Assembly: GCA_036346225.1 (NCBI GenBank)
Contig: JARFIW010001189.1
Location: forward strand, 62,001 to 126,000
DNA from: Platerodrilus igneus
Taxonomy: Eukaryota > Arthropoda > Insecta > Coleoptera > Lycidae
DNA: 64,000 bases
Reading direction: 5' to 3'
This document shows, one piece after another, positions 8,973 to 19,918 of this stretch. The stretch's first letter is position 1. Each line of letters opens with the position of its first letter. The notes beneath the pieces were generated by a model. That model did not search any database. It was not told where the DNA came from and saw only the letters and a list, made by a program, of their open reading frames with translations. The position numbers and the translations under genes are program-made.

Positions 8973-10578
8973 AGATGCAGCAAATTGTAAAATTTGAAAT
9001 TGTTGACTTGCTTTCCTTTCTAACTTTGCCTGGCTAGCTCAACGGAATTGACGGAGTTTTCAAAATGAAATCGAAAACAGCAATAGCACAAAGCATTTAT
9101 ATAGTATGAACTACAGAAGCATATAGAATATTTAAAACAAAGTTCCGTTCAAACATAAAATAATTTCTAAGAAGTACTTAAAAAATGTTCCTTACCTTAT
9201 TTTAAATTTATATAACTAAATTTCTTTTTTTATGGATATTTCACCTGACTTTGTTTATTCCCACGCTTGTAAGGCATGTTTGGCCAAAAATTCTTGACAG
9301 ATAATTTATTAAAAGTCAGAGTGTTTCGAACACTGAACACACACTTTTCTGGTAAAAAGCTTTTACAAAAAAATTATCAGAACTATCTTAAACTACCTTA
9401 AACTAAATGACAAATTTCAAATATCAGTTACAAAAAAATTATACTTGCAAAAATCCACGAAGTTTTTTTTTATCCAGCTCGTAATTAAATATTTTTTATT
9501 TTAAATTGACGTCCAAATCCGTTTACAAGATGATGCATAATTATATTCCTTGTTTCAAAGAGCAGTTACCAAAGTAAGTTTTGCTTAAATCTTCCTCTCA
9601 AGAAGAATTTTTCCTCTTCATTGTATTTAATAATTTCTTTTTTTTTTGTAAATTACATATAAAACATCACTTCTTTATTCATTGTAACAATGTAATTATT
9701 AGCTTAAGATATGCGTACTGCATACTTCAAATATTATCTTCGCATAGCAGCAGCTCGCGGCTTAAATCAAAATAACATTTCGCAATCGAATTTAAGAATC
9801 GACTGAATCCGCGCTTTTAATAAACGCTTCCTTATATATACCAATTTATCTATTTCCAGAATGTAGTAGAATTTCCGCGATTCCATTCTAAATAATAAAT
9901 GCCTATCTTACTTAATATTCTTGGAAATCCTCATTACCGTTCAAATTTGTTGAGTTTTATTACCTCGTTATCTCTTCCACTTATTAGTGACGCGCGCTGC
10001 TTCGTCCTAATCTGACGCATATACGATTATTGTAGCGTCGCATACTAATGCGAAAAATAATCAATTTTGATCGGTTATTTTCCAATGTTCGAAGCGCTTC
10101 TTCTAATAAACGTTTATTTGTTACTGAGTTCAAAGAAATTGACATATTTTTTCAATTCTTCTCGAAAATACGAGAACATGTTTTTATTTACAATGTTTTT
10201 ATGCTATGCAAAGGCTAATTAATATAACCTTAAATTGTTTTTAATACAAGGAGGGTGCATTTTTACAGAGAATATTTGATTTTCATCAAAACGTGTTTTT
10301 AATACACCTATGAAGGTTAGAATTGGGGTTTCTAATACACAAAATTACTTATTTTTATCCACGTAAAGTGCATTTTTATTAAAAACGAGTGGTTTTGTAT
10401 TTATCTTAAAATGATCAATTTGGATTCACATTTAAAGCGTTTTAAGGTATTATAACGATTAATTATTTTTACCATGCTGCTTACATTATTTGCTATGTAT
10501 TTAGAATACACTTATATATTACAGGGGAATTTGATTTTCCGCCTGTTCCTCAATGAATTAGAGTACGCTTGTATTATA
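8973..10578. other. spacer without recognised genes
   Basis: Sixteen hundred bases of AT-rich sequence with scattered short ORFs (longest 64 codons, 9581-9775, no domain). Related short phrases such as GTGCATTTTTA recur near 10254 and 10369 but do not form a clear array. Confidence 0.4.
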
Positions 10579-10831
10579 CAGGGCGTAGTCATAAATTTAC
10601 AGAAATTTCCATCTTTCCGAATTCTATTATATTTTAGTGGGCTCTATTTGTAGAACTTGCATCTCAATGAGCTCTCGTGACCCTATATCACATCAAATTG
10701 TTTAGGGTGTATTGAGTCGTAAGGGTCGCGTAATAAAGGTAAATAGCAATAGGAATCAGAAAACTGCATTTATCTAACATAAAAAATAAATAATTCGCAT
10801 ATTATGCAAATAGCAAATATTTAACGCCCTG
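10579..10831. mobile_element. mariner-type MITE candidate
   Basis: CAGGGCGT at 10579-10586 and its complement ACGCCCTG at 10824-10831 form short terminal inverted repeats, each flanked by TA (10577-10578 and 10832-10833), the target duplicated by mariner/Tc1 elements. The 253-bp interior has no ORF. The CAGGG start resembles that of the mariner-like element at 16787. Only 8 bp of inverted repeat are clear, so this is tentative. Confidence 0.5.
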
Positions 10832-10896
10832 TATAAGAACCATAATTAACTTTAAGCAATGCCAGTAAGCATATCTTTCAATAATAGAACACATAT

Positions 10897-11650
10897 TGTT
10901 ACGTGCCAAAGTAGCCCTTAAACATGTTTTAGGTTAATTTTGATGTGCGGAAGTTTTGCGCCATAATTTCAAAAGACGCGGTGCGCGTATTTCCGTCACG
11001 TCAATAGTGGGTTGGACGAATAATTCGCGCCGACGCGGAAAAGACAAAAGTGGTGAGAGGTCTCCGTTAGACGCTTGAACGTGGCTGTTTGCCTTTGATC
11101 TTCGAGTGGATTGGACGTTTGAGGTATCGTATCGTGCCTTACCTTATCTCTGTAGATTTCCTTGCTAATGATCTTGTTTGTTACCCTTTACCATGTTTCC
11201 TGTCTATTCCCTACATAGGTAGAGTAAATTTGCCGCCACCTAGGGCGATCCGAACTGCACGACCTTGGATGAACGAGCTCATGATTGCCGGAGCTGGTCC
11301 GAACGCTTTGGAAGAGCGTCGGGCGTACCATCTTTAACTACCTCAAAGGGGCCTTCCGTAGCCTGATGGACCTTAGCGAAGCCAACTTTACCTCAAGTCC
11401 GCGGGACGCCGGATTTCTTATGTGAGTATTCTCTCTGCTAATTTGTTTTCTGTATCATTTATTGTTTTAAAGTTATATAAATTTCCGATTATTGCGCAAT
11501 ATAGATTGTGCATTGGTGACGTCATTGGCAGTTGAGCGCGCCCAAAATCTGTATAAGATTAGCGCTACCAACTGCCGATGGTGTCTAGTAAACCCCGCTG
11601 CGGTGTTGTGTTTATCGAACTGTAAAAGGTAATTATCAATTTTAAATGTA
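10897..11650 (+). repeat. left LTR of the inverted-LTR element
   Basis: Starts TGTTACGTGCC. A TATA-like CTGTATAAGATT sits near 11549. The open frame inside it (11089-11337) is mirrored in the other LTR and is not a gene. Over the first ~220 bases the two LTRs differ at about 7 positions, roughly 3%. The inner boundary is uncertain by about 10 bases because no CA end is obvious before the primer-binding site. Confidence 0.75.
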
Positions 11651-12667
11651 AGAATTTGCCGTCCAACGTGTTGTTTTTTTAGGTGGTATGATTCCTTTAT
11701 GACTATGGAATGTATTAACTAATATTATTTAAATAGCTTTTTCATCTAAATTAAATTAATAAACGTCATTATCTATGTTTTAATATATCTGTGAATTTTA
11801 AATTTCAGGTTGGTATCTTGTAAATTTCCCCAGAGATTTTCCTGTATTGACATGTCAGCTGTTGTAATGAAAACCGTCATTTTGGGGTTATTGTGATATA
11901 TACCTTTTGTCTTAAAAAATGCTACATTAATCTAATTAATTTACTGTAACTTTAAATGAAGTGTATAACTGAAATTATCTGAAATATGTGTTTAGTTGTT
12001 CTAAACTGATCTTCAAGTTTTTAGAAGGATTTATACGTTAACCTTACTTCTGTATTATACGGGTAAGCGAACTATTTATACATGAATAAACAGTCAATTA
12101 ACTAAGTAATTGCATCCCTTAAACACCGTTTATCACGAAATTATCTATTTATATTAAATTTAAACATAACCCTGCCTGTTTTTTAAAAAAAAAACTGTAC
12201 CTAAATTACCTTGTGTGTTTACAAAAAAGTGTTTTTAGTCATTTACCTGTTTGATTAGGATATTTAAACTCGCTTTTAAAGAAACCTTATGTTTACAAAC
12301 GTTTATTGTAGTGAATTGCTTCTTTAGAATATCTTTTGAAAATGCTAGATTAACAATTTTTGTTGTAATTGTTGAATAACACATTACCTATGTGTTTTTA
12401 TAATTTGGAGTGTCTTTTTGTACTTTATCAATGATATATCCCTTTGTTAAATACTAACCTTGTCCGCATATAGTTTTAAACGTGTTCTTTAGTTTTTTGG
12501 TTACTTAACGTGATAAAAATTTGAATATTATTCCTTACGAATGCTTTCATAGGAAGTTTTCACCGTTAAATATCTTTATCGTACTGATTTGAAGTACCAT
12601 TTTTGCCTTCTGATTTACCTTAGTATTGTATATCTCATACATATCGTGTCTCAAATAGAAATCTAAG

Positions 12668-12829
12668 ATGAATATTTCACATCTAAAATCTCTCGAGCTC
12701 ATCTACGAGATTGAATGTAGGAATATTACCCCCGCTCATAACCAAAATGATCGTCGTTCACAACTTAGGGCCATTTTAGCCCAAGAAATGAAAGGCGTCG
12801 CCATTTTAAAGAAAACCGTTTCCGATTGG
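12668..12829 (+). pseudogene. gag: gag N-terminal fragment of the inverted-LTR element
   Basis: An ATG at 12668 opens about 54 codons beginning MNISHLKSLELIYEIECRN, followed by NDRRSQLRAILAQE. The layout (a LKxxELxYE helix, then a basic RRSQLRAIL helix) matches the start of the gypsy gag at 38860 in this window (LKEELEYELKIRGI, KRKILGRLLAKE). After about 54 codons the frame runs directly into the inverted primer-binding site at 12830, so the rest of gag-pol is deleted. Confidence 0.55.
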
Positions 12830-13605
12830 CCCCACGTTGGCGCCAAATTCTTACATTTAAAATCGATAATTACCTTTTACAGTTCGATAAATACAACACC
12901 GCAGCGGGGTTTACTAAACACCATCGGCAGTTGGTAGCGCTAATCTTATACAGATTTTGGGCGCGCTCATCTGCCAATGACGTCACCAATGCACAATCTA
13001 CATTGCGCAATAATCGGAAATTTATATAACTTTAAAACAATAAATGATACAGCAAACAAATTAACAGAGAGAATACTCACATAAGAAATCCGGCGTCCCG
13101 CGGAGTTGAGGTAAAGTTGGCTTCGCTAAGGTCCATCAGACTACGGAAGGCCCCTTTGAGGTAGTTAAAGATGGTACGCCCGACGCTCTTCCAAAGCGTT
13201 CGGACCAGCTCCGGCAATCATGAGCTCGTTCATCCAGGGTCGTGCAGTGCGGTTCGCCCTAGGTGGCTGCAAATTTACTCTACCTATGTAGGGAATAGAC
13301 AGGAAACATAGTAAAGGGTAATAAACAAGATAATTAGCAAGGAAATCTACATAGATAAGGTAAGGCACGATACGATACCTCAAACGTCCACTCCACTCGA
13401 AGATCAAAGGCAAACAGCCACGTTCAAGCGTCTAACGGAAACCTCTCACCACTTTTGTCTTTTCCGCGTCGGCGCGAAATATTCGTCCAACCCACTATTG
13501 ACGTGATGGAAATACGCGCACCGCGTCTTTTGAAATTATGGTGCGAAACTTCCGCACATCAAAATTAACCTAAAACATGTTTAAGGGCCACTTTGGCACG
13601 TAACA
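12830..13605 (-). repeat. right LTR (inverted) with primer-binding site
   Basis: The minus strand reads TGTTACGTGCC from 13605 and runs to about 12850, followed by the primer-binding-site sequence TGGCGCCAACGTGGGG ending near 12830. This is the better preserved of the two primer sites. The minus-strand open frame 13165-13413 is the mirror image of the one in the left LTR and is not a gene. Confidence 0.75.
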
Positions 13606-13609
13606 ATAT

Positions 13610-14948
13610 TCAGCAGAGAAATAATTATACATGCAATTCAACTACTTCAAGAAGCGTTCGATAAGTTTATAAAACAGATACGCATGAGATAAGATAAGAT
13701 CTAGTAAGTCTTATTGCAATTACGTATGGAATAAAGAAGGAATAATAAAGCGCTTTGATAAAAGACGCACTTTTAAAGATAAGTTTTAAATACGAGACGT
13801 AAACAGTAACACGTGGATTTACATCACTCATATTACATCAGTTATTTATTCAATTCTCCAAAAAGCTTTATCTACACAGACAACAGACATAAGCTAAATT
13901 AAAGTCCAATAATAATAACAAAACAGGCGGTCAAAGATCGTAAAATAATGGGAATATAAGCGTAGCGTGTAACTACAGAATAATTTCGTCAGAAATAAAG
14001 ATTGAAAACTGCTAAGAATGCCCAAAACAAACATGGTTGGTTACAACACTTTGTAAGACTGTTCGGATAAACCAATCAAAAATGTAGATAACGAAAGCTA
14101 TATACCGCCTAGACTTGATAAGGAGAGGCAGTCTCAATTTGAAGCACGTCGAACCTGCATCACTCTTACTCGAATACTTACGCGTCAAATAAATAAATTT
14201 TAAATTAAATTATTGTAAACAGTGGTGTTGTATAATAATAGTTGATGACAAATTACGTTGATAAGGAATTTGACTTTATTCATTGTATTTCAAATATATT
14301 CTCGTACATTGGCTATTAAAACTATTTGTTTTCATACATCCAACTTTTTACCGATATAAAAACTATGAAGACTTTAACTTTAACCTGTATCTAAAAATCA
14401 CATACAATAATCGACGCTAATCATATAAAAAATAACAACAAGCGTATTATTTTCTTAAGTATTGGGCAAAAATCGAATATAAATCTACAGCGAAAGTTAT
14501 TGGAACCACTGTATTGATGTGCAGTTAATTTTATTAATCAATTTTTGTAAAATAATAATAATAACGTCAGCACCGTTATGTTTCTTATGCCAACATTGCT
14601 GCATTACTTAATTTCTAGGTAATATCGCTGTGCAATTGTGTAGTGTTATGGGAATTTTTGAAATTGCGTATTATATTGTTTGATATTAAAGTGTTTCTAA
14701 AATCGCTTTATTTACATAAGTGTTTATATCATTTTAAAAATATAACAACGTATACGGAAATGATACGAACAAACATTTTTCTGGTAAGTTAGGTCTATGA
14801 TAAGGTATGGTAGTTACGTTGCTTTACCTCGTTTTGCTCAATTTTTGAACTGAACTAAAACCTTTCCTCAAAGATTGCTATTCAGAATGATAACAATAAT
14901 AAATGATAAATCAAACCTTCTTTGCAATATCACCCTTACGTAGGTTCC
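13610..14948. other. spacer with a possible LTR-like promoter block
   Basis: No coding sequence recognised. From about 14065 to 14222 the order is ACCAATCAAAA (CAAT-like), GCTATATACCG (TATA-like, 14097-14107), GGCAGTCTCA (initiator-like) and then AATAAATAAATTTT with an ATTGTAAACA end. This is the usual layout of a short LTR or promoter-polyA unit. I could not find matching ends or a target duplication, so this is only a hint. Confidence 0.3.
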
Positions 14949-15653
14949 TCCAACAATAGCTCTGTTTGGAACGCAGCACAAAACCCGATGTAACCGGTAC
15001 AAAACAGCACTACCGTAGCACAAAATTCTCTCAGTTTTAGTCCAAAATGTAATTGGATGGGTCTCGTATTTCCCCAGTCCCTCCCGCAATATTTCTGCCT
15101 GGAAAGCACAACTAAACTCGGGGTTACCGGGAAAAAATAACACTAACGTAGCACAAAATTCTGATAAAGTTTCTGTCTAGGATTGTAAGTGGGCGGTGCC
15201 ACCCGTTTCCTAAGCTTCTCCCGCAATATCTCTGCTTGGGGAGCAGCACAAAACTCGGAATTACCGGCACAAAGCAGCACTAACGTAGTACAAAATTCTG
15301 ACATAGTTTCTGTCCATAATTTTAAGTGGGCAGCGCTTCCGTTTCTTCAGTTCCTCCCACAATATCTCTGCTTGGTAAGCAGCACAGAACTCGGGGTAAT
15401 CAGCACAAAACAGCATTAACGTGGCACAAAATTGTGGCAAAGTTTTAGTCCAAAATTTAACTGGATGGTTTTTGCATTTCCTCAGTACCTCCCACAATAT
15501 TTCTACATAGGAAGCAGCTCAAAATTGGGGTTACCGGCACAAAATGCCACTAACGTAACATAAAATTCTGACAAAGTTTCTCTCCAGAATTGTAAGTGTG
15601 AGGGGCTCCCGTTTCTTCAGCCCCTCCCACAATATTTCTGCTTGGGGAGCAGT
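14949..15653 (+). repeat. ~136-bp satellite, locus 1 (five units)
   Basis: Tandem units of 130-140 bp share GCAGCACAAAACTCGG, TTACCGGCACAAAACAGCAC, TAACGTAGCACAAAATTCTGA and a CTCCCACAATATCTCTGCTT junction. Starts fall near 14973, 15103, 15243, 15379 and 15514. The central part occurs in two types: type A (TTTTAGTCCAAAAT, TGGATGG) in units 1 and 4, and type B (TTTCTGTCC, TTGTAAGTGGGCGG) in units 2, 3 and 5, giving the order A-B-B-A-B. Confidence 0.85.
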
Positions 15654-16431
15654 GTTATCTATATATTTTTTCTCAACCTTAGATCACGCCCCAGACCATG
15701 GGCGGTAGGGTAAGTTATCAAAATTATGATTGATTTTCTATACCTTTCGAGAATTCTTGTAAATTGTAACAAGCCCAGGGTAAGATTGGATGACAAGCGG
15801 CTTATAGAAAAAGAAAACTCTTATGACTTGTAGCTAGCTGAGCTTTTAACCCACGGTCGCATGAGATTGTGTCAGTGGATTTAATTAAACTTTAAAAAAG
15901 CAAGGTAATGGACGGCACCTAGATTTTTTATAAAGCAATTGACTAAATGAATTTGCTCAAAGGAAAAATTTGGAAACCTATACTATCACAAACCACTTCA
16001 AATACACGATTGATTGTCACAAACAGGTTACTTACTTTCTTTCTGCTCTAAAGAAGTTCTAGGGTGGCTCTGAAACAAAATTACTACTAGCAAACATGTA
16101 ATTTATTTGATAATTCTGTGACTATATGAAGTCCTTAACTTTTGTTTCAAACACTTATCACTGAATTGTTGTATTAATTCCTTTAATGGTCATAAAACCT
16201 TTGGGAAAAATTAAATATTCATAAAAAATAAACTGAAGAAAAATAGGTTTCTATATTTTCATTTTAAACAATTATGTACAAGATAATGTAACTCAAAAAC
16301 AATTTCTTACGTATCTATACAATTACGTTACTCAGGAGATGTAAAGTTTAATTTTTTATGTAAACTGAATTTTAATTAAATGGTATATTTTGTTTAACAA
16401 TATCCATTAATGTTTAATAGCTCGTAGTAGC
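15654..16431. other. spacer between satellite and BEL element
   Basis: AT-rich, with no ORF or RNA gene recognised. It contains a palindrome-like CCCCAGACCATGGGCGG near 15691. Confidence 0.35.
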
Positions 16432-16436
16432 GCTAC

Positions 16437-16682
16437 TGTTAATGTAATAACCATTTGTTTATGACACTAAAGTTCATTGTATAAAAAAAAACTGCACAAG
16501 CTTTGCATTGGTGTAATGAATGGAAATTAGTTACAACATTTTTATATATTTGAAAAACTTTGACATTACTCTTGATTATTTCTAAAGACTCCTTGATCCA
16601 CATTTTGGAGCCAAGTTACTTGAAATATGAAATGTACAGTGCATGTATAAATAAATGTATATAAGTTTAATAAATCTTAACA
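16437..16682 (-). repeat. 3' LTR of the BEL element
   Basis: This 246-bp LTR is uninterrupted and serves as reference for the right LTR. It is preceded on the minus strand by a polypurine tract candidate at about 16695-16683. Confidence 0.85.
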
Positions 16683-16786
16683 TACATCCCACCTTGAAAG
16701 GATGAACTTTCAATAAATGTTAACGAACAATGAATAAGTCATGAATGTAACTTCTGCAAACGTATGCAAACAATAAAACAATTATA

Positions 16787-17725
16787 CAGGGTTATTACAA
16801 ATGAAATAGACAGTTTGGATAGCCTTTAAAAAATCAGACAGGTGTATTTGAATATAGTAAGCGAGATAGGTTTATAGGGAATTTCTTAAAGTTTATGTTG
16901 GTACAACTGTTAGGTTGGTACTGCTGTTAAAACAACGACCAGTCTAGCAAAATGGCCGCTACTAAAGCGGAGAAAGCTTATTGTGTTCTTGAATTAGCCA
17001 AAACAAAGTCTGTTACTGTTGTGTAGCGTCATTTCAGAACAAAATACGGTAAAACACCACCAACAAGGCAATCAATCTATGACTGGTATAAACGTTTTGA
17101 AAATAGTGGATGTCTGTGTAAAAGAAAGAGTACTGGAAGACCTCCTGTTACAAAAGAACAAATCGATAGTGTTCGTGATGTTTATTTACGAAGTAGTCCA
17201 AGACAATCGACTACATCAACAAGTTTAGAATTGCAAATTCCTCAACCTACTGTGTGGAAAATTCTGCGGAAACGTTTGAAAATGAAACCGTATAAATTGC
17301 AGTTAGTACAAAGTTTAAATGCCGGTGATAAAGTCGTACGTAACAATTTTTGTCTGGAGATGCAACAATGTCTCGAAAATGATGACACATTCTTTAATCG
17401 CCTAATTTTCAGTGACGAATGTACCTTTCACATTAGTGGAAAAGTTAATAGACATAATGTAAGGATATGGGGCACAGAAAACCCAAGAGCGACTTTACAA
17501 CATATACGCGATACCGTTACATGCTTAATACCGTGTGGCAAGAATTCGACTACCGTGTTGATATCTGTCATGTCACCAAAGGTGCACACATTGAACATTT
17601 GTAAAAATTTTAAATAAAAACTTAATCATTTCTTCTTTATAATCATATAAGTAATAATCTTAACTTTTCAAAAATAAACTTTCTATAACCTATCCAAACT
17701 GTCTATTTCATTTGTAATAACCCTG
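16787..17725 (+). mobile_element. mariner-like element inserted in the BEL 3' untranslated region
   Basis: Terminal inverted repeats start CAGGGTTATTACAAATGAAA (16787-16806) and are complemented at the right end, ending in AATAACCCTG at 17725. The pairing continues through ATAGACAGTTTGGATAG, over 30 bp in total. TA lies on each side (16785-16786 and 17726-17727). At 939 bp it is shorter than a full element because the transposase is internally deleted. It sits between the BEL integrase end and its 3' LTR, so it inserted after the BEL element. Confidence 0.9.
16952..17617 (+). pseudogene. mariner-like transposase, internal deletion and a stop codon
   Basis: The ATG at 16952 starts MAATKAEKAYCVLELAKTKS, an HTH region of the DUF4817 type (RHFRTKYGKTPPTRQSIYDW, KSTGRPPVTKEQI). 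An in-frame TAG at 17024-17026 interrupts it. The catalytic domain begins with FNRLIFSDECTFHISGKVN (first catalytic Asp in SDE) and HNVRIWGTENP. After HIRD the sequence jumps to the extreme C-terminus, read in a shifted frame, which removes the second Asp and the third catalytic residue. No active protein is possible. It could still be moved by a related transposase because the inverted repeats are intact. Confidence 0.85.
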
Positions 17726-17787
17726 TATAAATAAACTTGAAACCAAAAACCATAGTCATCATATTAAGCACAACTATAATGTACATG

Positions 17788-18282
17788 TCACGCACTAGGA
17801 AGGGGGCATAAGTTGGTGATGGCTTGTCGAATTGTTCCCTTTGCTGTCTTCACCGATGCAACTCTTGCGACGTCGTCAGCTCCAGGATGAAGTATTTGGA
17901 CTCTGCCTAGAGCCCAGCATAAAGGAGATAAGCCACGTTCTTTGATTAAAACTAAACCTCCAACTTGTAAGTTGTTTTGGTTGGTTTTCCACTTCAAACG
18001 GGTTTGAGGCTCGCAAATATATTCAGAGGACCAACGTGTCCAAAAGTGTTGTGTTAGTTACTGTATTTGTTGATATTTTGAAAGGCGGTTTTCGTTTATG
18101 TCTTGTAAGTTTGGATCAGCTATTGAATTAATAGAGCGACCGATGATAAAATGTCCGGGTGTTAACGGTGAAAAGTCATTTGGATTTGTGGAAAGTGATG
18201 ATAGCTGCCTCGAATTCAAAATTCCTTCTACTTGAACTAAAATTGTTAAAAAATCTTCATAGACTAATTGCGCTTTACCCAA
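17788..18282 (-). pseudogene. pol: BEL integrase C-terminal region (DUF5641-like)
   Basis: Two minus-strand open segments join here. 18282-18058 carries VEGILNSRQLSSLSTNPNDF, SPLTPGHFIIGRSI and a KYQQIQ end. 17997-17788 carries QVGGLVLIKERGLSPLCWAL, GRVQILHPGADDVARVASVK and NLCPLP. This is the characteristic tail of BEL/Pao polyproteins downstream of the integrase core, thought to contact target DNA or chromatin. A frameshift or stop at about 18000-18060 separates the segments. The final stop is at 17788. Confidence 0.8.
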
Positions 18283-18288
18283 AACTCT

Positions 18289-18902
18289 CTATAAATGAAG
18301 CTCTGCTGATTTCATCCCTGATTCCCAAAGACTGCCGAAGTGAGGTGAATAAGGTGGTATAAAATCCCAAGTTATGCCTTGTAGTGCATTGTAATCAATA
18401 ATTTTACTGCTGTAATCCTGCAAGAACTGACCTAAGTTATTTAGTTCATTTTTTGCACCCGTGAAGTTAGACCCATTATCGGAAAGGATGCGTAGTGGTT
18501 TGCCTCTACGAGATATAAATCTGCGCAGAGCTGCTATGAAACACTCTGTGGATAACTCCGTTACAAGCTCTAAATGGATGGCTTTAATACTGAAACCTAT
18601 AAACAATGAAATGTATCCCTTTAACGTTTTACTACCACGACCTTTTTATCTTGTAAAACAAACGGACTTGCATAATCGACCCCTGTTACGTGAAATGGAG
18701 GTGAAGGAGTAACCCTTGCAGAGGGAAGGTCACCCATCAATAGAGCATGACTGATAGGTTTAGCACGAAAACATGTAACGCATTCACGTACTATTTGTTT
18801 GGCTGTACTTTTTGCACCAATAGGCCAAAAAATATTCCTAATTGAAGCTAATACTTGCTGTGGACCAGCATGATATAATTTCTTATGCTCATTTCGAAGC
18901 AA
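18289..18902 (-). pseudogene. pol: BEL integrase: zinc-binding and catalytic core
   Basis: The first part (18902-18621) shows the H2C2 zinc-binding region (HKKLYHAGPQQVLASIR, then CVTCFRAKP) and the first catalytic Asp in GVDYASPF. The second (18606-18289) shows SDNGSNFTGA with the second Asp and GSLWESGMKSA with the catalytic Glu, completing the D,D,E triad. A frameshift at about 18610-18620 divides them. The protein would join element cDNA ends to host DNA, making the 5-bp target duplication seen around this element. Confidence 0.85.
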
Positions 18903-19818
18903 TAATTTCGTGAAATGGTGATTTTAAGAAGCAATATAGGATGCTGTTTATCGAAGTCAAACTGTGAATACCTGAGTCTTCCGCCACCCTAATGATACCA
19001 TCATTGGTTACGAATGGACTGAAACTTAATAATTGGCTCTTAGGATGCAACCATTTCCCTTGAGACAGCAATTTGTATTCGCAACTGAAACAATCTTGTT
19101 GCACCATCTTAACCACTGTTTTGGTGGCCTTGTCAATTTCTTCAGTATGAAGACATTCTGTATTATTAGAAGAACCCTTTGTTCTTAAAATGCTTATAAA
19201 ACGAAGGCAATATGCCACGCAACGAATTAATCTATTAGAATTGGGAAAACGGTCAAATGGAAAATAAAATTCATGCTGTACGAATAATGAAACCTTTGCG
19301 CATTTCAATTCTGGTAGATCCTGAGTACTCGAAATGCTTGATATTGGCCACTCGTGCGAATCTTTGACGAGCCAATTGGGCCCATGCCACCACAGATCAC
19401 AGGAAATCAATGAAGTTGGATTTATTCCACGACTTGCTAAGTCAACTGGATTGTCGTAGGAACGAACATGACGCCATTTTGATATGTCGGTGTTGGTTTG
19501 AATTTCACATACGCGATTTGCAGCGAATGTTTTGAGAAGATTTAAAGGAGTGCATAGCCAACCAAGTACTATAGTTGAATCGCTCCAATAAACTATCTCA
19601 TCAAAATTAATTGTAAGAGATTTCTGTACCTTGTTAGCTAGTCGCGATACGATTAGCGCTCCTTGAAGCTCAAGCTTTGAAATGGTTAAAAGTTTCAATG
19701 GAGAAACCCTAGCCTTTGCGCATAATAAATGAACTTGTAAATCGCCCTGTTCATTTGTGCTCTTAATGTAAATGCATCCTGCGTATGCATCTTGAGATGC
19801 ATCACAGAAACAATGCAA
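18889..19818 (-). CDS. pol: BEL RNase H and connection region
   Basis: An open stretch of 309 codons starts MHCFCDASQDAYAGCIYIKS, the RNase H motif with its first acidic residue. It continues with TISKLELQGALIVSRLA (Glu), IVYWSDSTIVLGWL (Asp) and NPVDLASRG (the final catalytic Asp). The C-terminal part is the spacer before the integrase zinc finger and contains LWWHGPNWL. The start given is only the first Met after a break; coding continues upstream in another frame from the reverse transcriptase through about 19940. RNase H removes the RNA strand during reverse transcription. Confidence 0.85.
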   Translation of the reverse strand: MHCFCDASQDAYAGCIYIKSTNEQGDLQVHLLCAKARVSPLKLLTISKLELQGALIVSRLANKVQKSLTINFDEIVYWSDSTIVLGWLCTPLNLLKTFAANRVCEIQTNTDISKWRHVRSYDNPVDLASRGINPTSLISCDLWWHGPNWLVKDSHEWPISSISSTQDLPELKCAKVSLFVQHEFYFPFDRFPNSNRLIRCVAYCLRFISILRTKGSSNNTECLHTEEIDKATKTVVKMVQQDCFSCEYKLLSQGKWLHPKSQLLSFSPFVTNDGIIRVAEDSGIHSLTSINSILYCFLKSPFHEIIASK

Positions 19819-19918
19819 TTCCGTGCGAATGCTGTTTTTGTATTTGACATGTCTTGGAATTTGAATGTGATTTAAATGAAGTATTTCCCGTATGAAGGAA
19901 ACCCGTTTAGTATGAAGA

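Larger units (their letters stand above)
10897..13605. mobile_element. gypsy-type element with LTRs in inverted orientation
   Basis: Two ~755-bp LTR-like repeats face each other: 10897 to about 11650 on the plus strand and 13605 to about 12850 on the minus strand. Both outer ends start TGTTACGTGCC. The whole unit is flanked by ATAT on both sides (10893-10896 and 13606-13609), a 4-bp target duplication typical of Ty3/gypsy integrase. Each LTR is followed inward by a primer-binding-site sequence, degenerate on the left (TTGCCGTCCAACGTG, 11656-11670) and well preserved on the right (TGGCGCCAACGTGGGG on the minus strand, about 12845-12830). In between are a ~1-kb leader and the start of gag. The 3' LTR in direct orientation, most of gag and all of pol are missing. 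The flanking duplication argues that this rearranged form integrated as a unit. Confidence 0.75.

Noticed and set aside
11089..11337. 82-codon ORF, with a near-identical copy at 13165-13413 on the other strand
   Set aside because: It lies within the two inverted LTRs; similarity reflects LTR identity, not a conserved protein.
14065..14222. Solo LTR called on TATA and polyA signals alone
   Set aside because: No TG...CA ends or flanking duplication found; kept only as a hint in the spacer description.
17726..17730. Second set of bases that could extend the mariner-like target duplication (TATA)
   Set aside because: Only TA is needed for mariner; the extra T and A on each side cannot be told from chance.
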